DNA of 64,000 nt from Ailanthus altissimus. Lineage: Eukaryota > Streptophyta > Magnoliopsida > Sapindales > Simaroubaceae. The notes under the pieces are model-generated. The model searched no databases, had not been told where the DNA came from, and saw only the letters and a list, made by a program, of their open reading frames with translations. This document shows positions 56,701 to 64,000 of the stretch, piece after piece. Location: the NCBI GenBank assembly GCA_946807835.1, contig OX327703.1, forward strand, positions 2,921,501 through 2,985,500. Direction: 5' to 3'. A program made the translations under genes and the position numbers. Positions within the stretch are counted from its first letter, which is position 1; each line of letters begins with the position of its first letter.

Positions 56701-58119
56701 TTTTTTAAAATACATCAGAAAGGCTTATTAGCTTCTAATTCTACTTAATTAGTTAAAAAAAAGAATTGTCCGTTCCGTGTGAAGGATTATATTTTCATAT
56801 AGGAATCTCATTATTATTTGCTTAAAGTTCGTCAAGACTGAAATTGTATCATAAAACACCCATCGTATTCGTTCATAGGGACCGGATGGGCATAAATTGT
56901 AAATATCATTGAGGAGGCATAAAATCCCCTTTAGTGTTGAGTTCCTATCCTTCCCGTGTGGGTTCCACTTGTCGTTTCTGCTGACCCTTGATTTATTGAT
57001 TATATTTATGCGCTTCTTGGACCCACTAACCCAGTGATTAACAATATAACTAGTGTTAGAAACTATGGTTCTTTTGATTGGTCACCAGGTCTTACCCAAC
57101 TTAGAAGAATTGGCGGTAGAAGGCAAGGGCATGACAACTTTTTGGCAGTTTCTAGAAGACTTCCTCAGCAAACTGAGACGGCTTCAAGTCGACTTTGATG
57201 AATCAAATGTTATTCTTTCACTTGATTTCCTCAAGAGATTTCACAGCATGAAAGCACTCCAACTAAACGGATTTCCATATCCTTTTGAAATGTTTGAAAA
57301 TGAGAAGTCGGCATTAAACACCTACTGTGATCTGAAGCACATTCTGAAAAAAGTGTCGCATATGGACAATTTGGTTGATATAGCATTGATAAGGAATCTA
57401 AACACCTGCTGTGATCAGAAGCACATTCTGAAAGAAGTGTCGGATATGGACAATTTAGTTGATCTACAAGTATATCACTGTCACAATTTGATTAATGTGT
57501 TGCCACCCTCCAAGTCATTTCAAAATCTAACAACTTTGATTGTGTGGGATTGTAAAGGATTGATAAATGTAGTAACATCTTCAACAGCTACGAGTCTGGG
57601 GCGTTTAAGACAAATGAAAATAGATGAATGCAATAAGATAACAGAAATAGTGGCAGATGACGAGGGAGATGATGCAACCAAAGATCATGAAATTGTTTTC
57701 AAGGAATTAAAGGAGTTGCAGCTTTTTGGTTTAGAAAGTCTCACAAGCTTCTGCTCTAGCAATGCCATTTTCAAATTCCCATGTTTGGAAAAATTAGTTG
57801 TGTCGGAATGCCCCAAGATGAAGATATTCTGTAGAGGAGAATTAAGCACACCCAAGTTACAGAAAATAGAAATATGGGAGAATGATGAAGAGTATTGGAA
57901 GGGCGATCTTAATGCCACCGTAACGCAATTGCATGAAGAAAAGGTATGTATTCACTTATTTGGTATAACCGTTTCTTCTGCTCTTTAGAAATATAATAGT
58001 TTAACCATTTGATAAATAGCCAAAACTAGTATTGATAAAATATCTGCCTACTTTTCACTTGGCAGTTAGTGGTTCCACCTCATAATAATTGTGGCTTCAA
58101 AGCAACGGCACCACCGTAG
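50956..58119 (+). CDS. CC-NB-ARC-LRR immune receptor (CNL), five exons, about 1,627 residues
   Basis: Exons: 50956-53715, 53863-54345, 54813-55544, 57089-57943, 58066-58119. All introns begin GT, end AG and are phase 0, and every joined frame is open. Start chosen at ATG 50956 (MVESIITAVLEFVRCLAPP), which fits this family; the frame is also open for 77 codons upstream but that stretch reads like leader. Coiled-coil: residues 1-150. NB-ARC: P-loop GMGGMGKTT 184-192, kinase 2 LDNVW 262-266, GLPI 347-350, MHD 470-472. Leucine-rich repeats run from about residue 540 to the end. Such receptors are intracellular, switch from ADP to ATP on sensing pathogen effectors and trigger cell death. It resembles RPS2/At4g27190-type CNLs. 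The RNBS-D region (IFVLIAYTY) departs from the usual LLCSLF. No gene neighbour of the same kind is intact here. Confidence 0.9.
53863..54345 (+). CDS. Receptor exon 2: LRRs (161 codons)
   Basis: The acceptor is CTTGTGCAG before GTTGTG and the donor is ACAAG before GTACTC. It encodes QNLTELIVSYCRNLRYVFSS and FPKLNSLEIEGLENLTRFCP, i.e. LRRs of the exon type typical for this receptor family. Confidence 0.85.
54813..55544 (+). CDS. Receptor exon 3: LRRs (244 codons)
   Basis: The acceptor is AATCCTGCAG and the donor is GAAAAG before GTACGA. It starts VAFPNLERIQIIKMDNVKKI, the usual beginning of a repeated LRR exon in this family, and contains FQKLKRVNVCDCDRLKYVFP. Confidence 0.85.
55545..57088 (+). 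other. Intron 3 of the receptor gene (1.54 kb)
   Basis: The longest intron. An 86-codon open stretch at 56181-56441 has no recognised similarity and no stop-free continuation into exons. AT-rich; no transposon ends were recognised. Confidence 0.6.
57089..57943 (+). CDS. Receptor exon 4: LRRs with an internal 28-residue duplication (285 codons)
   Basis: The acceptor is GGTCACCAG before GTCTTA and the donor is GAAAAG before GTATGT. It starts VLPNLEELAVEGKGMTTFWQ. The 84 bases from 57321 and from 57405 are near-identical, giving HILKKVSHMDNLVD and HILKEVSDMDNLVD in tandem. Confidence 0.85.
58066..58119 (+). CDS. Receptor exon 5, last 17 residues (one of two candidates)
   Basis: The acceptor is TTCACTTGGCAG before TTAGTG, in phase, with stop TAG at 58117-58119. 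A second candidate is 58631-58714 after CATTTTTCAG, also in phase and starting with valine (VEWREVLLSF) like the earlier exons. The choice is open. Confidence 0.45.
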   Translation, partial: LVVPPHNNCGFKATAPP

Positions 58120-59296
58120 CAAATAGACCCAAATTCTGATTATGCCAATTATGTTGAACTTTCTACCAAATCTAATTAGTTCATCGGTTGTCCAATCCTG
58201 TGCCTTCCTCAGCATAATTCCGATTCTAACTACTTATAGTAATTTCAGTAAATAGATTAAGAAGATATAAAAAAAAGATAAAGTTGCTTAAAGAGAACTG
58301 GAGGAGTTAATCTCTTTGCTTAAGCATTAGTTAAACTTGTTTGATGAGCAAGTTTTATGAGAGACATTGCAGCTCATGTTCGCTGGTTTCTTGCTTTCAC
58401 CTTTAATATGCTTTGCTCTTCATTTTCATAAATTACAGAAGACAAACTTCTATGCAGAATAAATAAGGCAATTTCGTGGGTAATTTGCGAGACATTGCAG
58501 CTCATGTTCCTTCCATTAAACCCAGATGGTGAGAGGATCTTACGTTTCTATGTTGATTGTTGTACTTTGGCTTTGCTTGATTGCAACGCTTACCCCTCTC
58601 TATCATAAAATGATCATTTTCATTTTTCAGGTTGAATGGCGAGAGGTTCTCTTATCGTTCTTGTTGCCGCCACTAGATTTATTACTCAACTATGGCGTTC
58701 TAAAACTGTCATAATAAATTTGTTCACACATTTGTTCTTGAGCCCTGTGTCATATGTCATGGATTTCTGGTAAATTTTTATAATTTAGGATGAAACTATC
58801 TCATTGAAAAATCTTATAATCATTCTGATAAACTTTCTTTTTGATTTCTGTAATCACTTGCTGTTCTTCATAGGCAAGAAATTTGATAAATGATGATCAT
58901 GGTAGTGCAATTTGTTATAGAAGCAGGGTTGAGTAGTAACAAAATTACAGTGACTTCGGGACCCTTGGGGTTTGAAATCGCCAAAATCATGATTACGTGA
59001 ACTTGGCGCTAACAAGAAGTAATTTTTACAGCCAGGAAATCTACCCTCCTAACCTCTTTGGCCTGAACAAAGAGGAAAGTGGTAGAAGTCAAAACCTACA
59101 TGGTTTCTTTCCAGCGCTCTTCGTGAGTGTAGTCTTTTAACTTGTCCTAATAACTGCAATAACCCAACAGTGTAAGTTGGTGGAAGCTTCAAACCAAACA
59201 AAAGTGAGACTGGAGGGTCATAAGTAGATGCAGATCTTAAAAGTCAAAAAGTGCGAGTAAAGTTAACGTTGGTAGTGTTTTACTCTGTCAATTACT
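58120..59296. other. Receptor 3' region and 5' flank of LINE K
   Basis: It holds the alternative last exon 58631-58714 and AATAAA at about 58459 as a possible polyadenylation signal. Two related segments, 'gatggtgagaggatctta' (58525) and 'gaatggcgagaggttctctta' cores (58633), look like a short duplication. The part after 58720 shows nothing recognisable. Confidence 0.4.
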
Positions 59297-60782
59297 ATGG
59301 ATGCAGAATTTATTGCTAAGTTACGCCACTCTTTGGTGATCTCTGAAGAAGAAAAAGAGGTGGTAGAAATATCCGGAAGATTGAAGGAAGTAGGAGACAA
59401 AATGAATGCGGGCTGTTTGGTTGGAAAAATTCTATCCAAGAGAGGCGTGAAGCGTGATGCTTTCAAAACTACAATGCAACAGATATGGCGTCCCGTGGAA
59501 AAAATCCAAATAGAAAGTCTTGGTAGCAACAAGTTTGTGTTTTTCTTTGAAGCTGAAGAAGACAAACGAAATGTTATGGCTTCAGAACCATGGCACTTCG
59601 ACAAATCCTTAATCGTACTCACTGAAGTTGCCGGTCTGGGGGAAGTAAATAAACTACAATTCAGGTATACATCCTTTTGGGTCCAGTTACACAATATCCC
59701 AGTTTCATGTATGCATAGAGGAACAGTTCGAATGTTAGGCAACAAGATTGGAAGAGTGGAGGAGATTGAGATAGATGAAAGGAAGCTGTCTAGGCAAATT
59801 CGCCAGAATCAGAGTCAACATCGACATTTCTAAACCATTAAGAAGATTCATCAGAGTGGCTATACAGGGAGCTCAAGATGATGCAGTTCTGCCCATCCTA
59901 TATGAAAAGTTACCAGATTTTTGCTACAAATGTGGCAGAATAGGGCATACTCACAGAGAATGTGCAGAGGTACAAATTGTAGGGGAGAAACATAATGCTA
60001 AGGAAAATGAGCCAGACAAACAAGCAGAATATACAAAGGAGCAAGATTTCGCATTTGGATTATGGATGCGGGCTGGGACCATAGGGGAGAAGCAGAGACA
60101 AAAATTTACAGGGTTTAGAAAGGAGAGAGTTCATGCCACAGAAAAAGCTCCAATTATTAGAGGTGAATAAAAAAATGGAAGCATTCTACAAGAAAACACC
60201 AATAGTCCAGAAAGTAAGGGGAAACCAAGTGGAGAAGAAGATGATAATGCGGGTTCCAAAATATGGGTGAAAACCTTGGATCCGAACCCGAGAGTAGGGG
60301 ACAAATCCCTATTATGTGGGACAATAGATGTAGAAGAGGAGGCACCCAAGATAATAAATGAGATGGAATGGGAGAAGATGATGATAGATGGGGGTGCAGG
60401 CTCAGCAGAGATTAATGCCGCATTGATAGATGAAATGGCGTGAAAAGGAAAAGGAAAAAAGCACAATGAGGTAGGAAACCTTTCTAACTCTAATGAGAAT
60501 CTTGGCACCCAAACAGTTGTAGTGGAGCCTAATATGACAATGGACCACGTAACCCAAGAGAAGAAAGAGGCTCAGATGCTTATGTCACCCTTGAAAAATC
60601 TTTTAAAGGTCAAGATTAATAGGAGGTGTTGGAAGCACCCAGTTAGGAGTGATGAACCAAGACAGCCTAAGCCAACTGACATTGGGTTGAAGTTGGGTAA
60701 ACGAAATGGGCCTGAAAGAGGAAAGGAAAGCAAGGACACCTGCTCAAAAAGAAAAAATACAAAGGGGAGTATGAAGATGTAA
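59297..60782 (+). pseudogene. L1-type LINE K ORF1: DUF4283 domain and CCHC zinc knuckle
   Basis: It starts at ATG 59297. Residues 1-150 form the RNA-binding DUF4283 domain (FVFFFEAEEDKRNVMASEPW, FWVQLHNIPV). A one-base shift near 59780 moves to another frame (LGKFARIRVNIDISKPLRRF), which carries zinc knuckle CYKCGRIGHTHREC near 59925-59965. This frame meets stops at 60168 and 60441 and goes on to 60782 with a basic tail. The domain pair is the hallmark of plant L1 ORF1, which coats the LINE RNA. It is broken in this copy. Confidence 0.85.
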
Positions 60783-60888
60783 CGAGCTTAACTGTTGAAA
60801 CACCACTCTGGGTGAGGGACCTGTCGTTGTTACAAGATAATACCCAAAATGAATCGACGGAGGTTGAAATCCAACCCCACCGGAAGCC

Positions 60889-61920
60889 ATGAAAATCTTG
60901 AGTTAGAATGTTCGAGGATTTGGGAGTCCTCGGGCATTTAGAAGCTTGCGTACTGTTCTCCATAATAATAAACCTGAGTTGATTTTTCTTTGTGAAACAA
61001 AGGTGATGGAGAGATCAATGAAGATGGTTGCAGCTAGACTTAAAATAAGAAGTTGTTTTATAGTTAGTAAAGTCGGGATGGGCGGAGGAATAGCTTTGCT
61101 CTGGAGTAACAATATTGAAGTCCAAATTTTGTCTTATAGCAGGAACCATATTGATGCTGTAATAAAGGATGGGGAATCCAAAAGATGGAGATATACTAGG
61201 GTCTACAGCATGCCTGAATATAGCCAAAGACACCACATGTGGACTTTACTCAAAAGATTGGCTGGGCACTCCAAGCTTCCCTGGATATGTGGAGGGGATT
61301 TCAATGAAATTTTGGACATAGGCGAGAAATGGGGTGGTGTACCTAGGGAATCAGAGGTGATTGAAAAATTTAGAGAAGTGATTAGACTATACAAGCTCTA
61401 GGACTTAGGATGAAGAGGCTACCCCTTCACTTGGTCTAATAGAAGGAATGGATACAACTTGATTGAAGAAAGAATAGACAGGTTTTTGGGTACTGATGAT
61501 TGGGAAAATATGTATGGAAGGTATCAAGTGGTTCATCTAATGGCTACAGGTTCAGACCATTATCCAATTTTGTTACAAGCTCAAAGTAAACAACAATGGG
61601 CTAAAAAGAAAACTCACCCTAAAGCTCGATTTCACTATGAAGATTTATAGAAGATGCACAATAAATGTAAAGAGATAGTCAACCAAAACTGGAAGGCAGT
61701 AGCAGAGGGTACAACAGATAATGCAAATAAACTTAATGAGAGGATGCAGAATGTAAAGGTTGGTCTGGGTCAATAGAGCAAACGAGTTTTTAGTGGTAGA
61801 TACAGGAAAATAGAACAGATGAGGAACAGGTTATCTTGGTGCAAAAAGAAGAGTCAGAACTTTGGCTCCTCTAATGAAATGAAGATCGACAAACTATTAC
61901 ATGAAGAGCTAGATATCTAA
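60889..61920 (+). pseudogene. LINE K ORF2: endonuclease domain only, cut before reverse transcriptase
   Basis: It starts MKILS.NVRGFGSPRAFRSL, the SWNVRG start of the AP-type endonuclease with its W codon changed to TAG. It continues with ELIFLCETK, GGIALLWSN, CGGDFNEILD and, near the domain end, GSDHYPIL (catalytic SDH). Further stops at 61399, 61408, 61648 and about 61774 replace codons where W or Q is usual. The frame ends at about 61920 in the linker before RT; no RT or poly(A) follows. It would nick target DNA if intact. Confidence 0.85.
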
Positions 61921-62895
61921 TATAATATTGGTGCTAAAAAAAAGAATAACAGTTGTCACCAACATAAATCCAATCGATGTTAGAAGATATGAATTATTAA
62001 AATGTTATGTTCTTGTAGAATCAATGTTGTTTATCAGTTTATGGAATGCCAAATGATGAATTCTTAGTTCTACTTCTAAGTATAGAACATATTTCTTATT
62101 GTGCTAAATGAAAATTACAAAAAGCCCACCATAATTTTTTTTTTTTCTAGTATAGCTAATTTCTCTACTTTCTTGCCATAAACAAACAAATTTTCTTCGA
62201 AAAAGAAATTAAAATTGGGAAGTTATGCTCTCTTTTATTGAAAGCCAAAATTCCGAACAAGTTTCAAATATAAGGGCATTTCCATCATTTAAATAGAATT
62301 TAGTGATTAATGAGTGGTCAATGCAGTTTACCATCTAGATTAAGAAATGTAAATGTTTTTTTTTTAAAGTTACTTCAACTTATACAATAACAAGATTAAA
62401 TCATATACCACACTAATAGATGTTCAGATTAAATAATCTCTACAAACGAGAAAATAACAACCCCATTCATGCCATCGAAGTTAGGGAGTGTAAGAGTTAT
62501 TCTTTTGTTTAAAAGTTACATCAACTTGTATAATAATCAGATTAAAGCACATAACATTCTAATAAATGTTCGAACTAAATAACTTTTATAAATAGGGAAG
62601 TAGTAGCCTCATACATTAGAAATAACTATCCCCACAAGAGGAGAAAAATAAAATATACCACATTAATATTTATCAAAGCTCGAACCCTCAACTAAAGCTA
62701 AAAAAGTGCATAGAACTTACCACTAGAATAAGCACTCGAGTGTGAATGTAAATGTTAATTTGAGAATACGAATTCTCCCAATATATTATTTGAGTTGAGT
62801 AAACCTCAAGAGAAATTATCAGTTTTTCCTATTATTTTGCTTATATACTAATTACCTACTAATTTTTTAATACTAGACAACCCTTGTCCTATATC
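61921..62895. other. AT-rich DNA between two LINEs, with a 145-bp imperfect tandem repeat
   Basis: 62366-62510 and 62511-62655 are two imperfect copies ('agttacttcaacttatac' against 'agttacatcaacttgtat', then 'taatagatgttcagattaaa' against 'taataaatgttcgaactaaa'). No gene recognised. Confidence 0.5.
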
Positions 62896-64000
62896 TTTAC
62901 ATCTTTCTTTGGTAGAGCATACAAGAAACACTCTCTTAAAGATGTGGGTGTTTAAAAGTGATTTAGTAGCAGGAGTGGATGTTATTGCAGATTCCTCTCA
63001 ACATCTTACTGTTAGAACAAGTATTGATTCTCATGTTTGTCACTTGTCATTTGTCATTTGTTTATGCAACTTTTCAGTATATGCAAAGACTAGAGTTTTG
63101 GTCTAATTTACATCTGACTTATTGTCAATCTCATTGGTTAGTGATTGATGATTTTAATACTATCCTTAGAGTTCATGAACAATAAAGATGGGATTACCTG
63201 GGACTGTTATCGTGCATAGATTTTTAAGAATTTATTGATTCTTATCAGCTTATAGAAATTTCTTCTTCAAGATTATTTTTTACATGGGCAAGGACAACTA
63301 TTTCAGGTAGTCATATTAAAAAAAAATTGGATAGGGCTTTATTTAATCTGGCTTGGCAGGATATTTGGGATTCATCTTCATGTGTGGTGCTTTCTTGTAT
63401 TGTCCCTGATCACTCTCCATAGGTTAATTTCTTTTAGAATATCTGATAGAACAGGTCCTAGACCTTTTAGGTTCTAATCCATGTAGACTTTACACTCGAA
63501 CTTCAAGGATACAATAGCTAAAGTATGAAATTTAGATCCTCCACATGGATGTCCAATGTTTATGGTTACAAAAAAAATTATGGGTTCTAAAACACTACCT
63601 ACGTAAATAGGGAGATTTTTTTGGGAATATTCATTATAGTCTAAAGAAAGCTCGATAAGATTTGGCTTCAATTTAAAGTGACATTGGTTTAAAAGGGGCC
63701 TCAGAGGAATTGCTTGAAGCAGAGGCAGCAACAAGGTTGAAGGTTTTACATGCTACAAAGGTACATGCTGCATTTTGCCATGACCGAGCTAAAATTAAAT
63801 GGCTCAATGATTGAGACAAATTCACCAAGTTCTTCTATAGCTATGCAAAATTGCATGCAGCCAAATTACACTTAAAAGGGCTCTTGATTAATAGCACTTA
63901 GAGTGATAACATGTAAGAAGTAACTAACCATATTGTTGAGTATTTTAGAGAGCTATATGCAGAGGTTGCAATGGATGCCACTAAAGTTTCTCAGGTCTAT
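62896..64000 (+). pseudogene. Second L1-type LINE (L): ORF2 endonuclease and linker, runs off the window
   Basis: Endonuclease remnants: HLSFVYATFQYMQRLEFWSN, WLVIDDFNTIL, FFTWAR, KLDRALFNLAWQDIW and PDHSP (the SDH motif decayed to PDH) up to 63420. After a shift come FGNIHYSLKKAR and, near 63700-63830, EELLEAEAATRLKVLHATKV and then IKWLND.DKFTKFFYS, the usual linker toward RT. It is a separate element from LINE K because it has its own endonuclease. Several stops and frameshifts; dead. Confidence 0.75.

Noticed and set aside
1..64000. tRNA or rRNA genes
   Set aside because: No cloverleaf or rRNA segment was recognised; tRNA-like matches are primer-binding sites of LTR elements.

Overview
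The window reads as intergenic and accessory DNA from a eudicot nuclear genome. It is strongly AT-rich, is packed with nested LTR retrotransposons and L1-type LINEs, and carries one large CC-NB-ARC-LRR immune-receptor gene with introns. The species cannot be fixed from sequence alone. The receptor type (RPS2/At4g27190-like, start methionine followed by VES) is common and expanded in woody dicots, which is only a hint.

Layout. 1-930: 5' end of an Athila-lineage Ty3 element (minus strand). 930-14214: a decayed Tat-lineage Ty3 element (minus), cut by a Ty1/copia element (3352-7401, plus), an Athila-type solo LTR and a copia solo LTR. 14215-16352: an old copia-type LTR. 16551-17902 and 27114-27283: a duplicated copy of the DNA upstream of the immune receptor, with no receptor behind it. 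It is split by a decayed copia element (17903-27113, minus) that itself contains a solo LTR. 27284-29185: LINE 3' end and copia debris. 30129-47029: a three-level nest. Copia D (minus) holds an Athila derivative E (30474-46052, minus), which holds a nearly complete copia F (35458-44132, plus). 47575-50955: upstream region of the receptor with a private tandem-repeat insertion. 50956-58119: the receptor gene in five exons. 59297-64000: two L1-type LINEs.

The gene content is one host gene plus transposons. The receptor is likely functional: all five exons join in frame, introns have GT/AG ends, and P-loop, kinase-2, GLPL and MHD motifs are present. The transposons are dead or damaged; most in-frame stops in copia F and the first LINE look like C-to-T or G-to-A changes.

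The least expected signals are structural. The RNA leader of copia F holds four stem-loops that share an 18-nt loop but have different, self-complementary stems. Upstream in the same leader lies an array of 14 GC-rich palindromic 13-bp boxes spaced alternately 22 and about 29 bp. Boxes of the same kind, with spacing of 20-22 and 28-30 bp, recur in the LTRs of unrelated elements (copia A and D, Athila-type E and H). The 3' LTR of copia F is a mosaic of direct and inverted LTR pieces enclosed by a perfect target-site duplication. All coordinates were read by eye; similarity statements come from reading, not from database searches.
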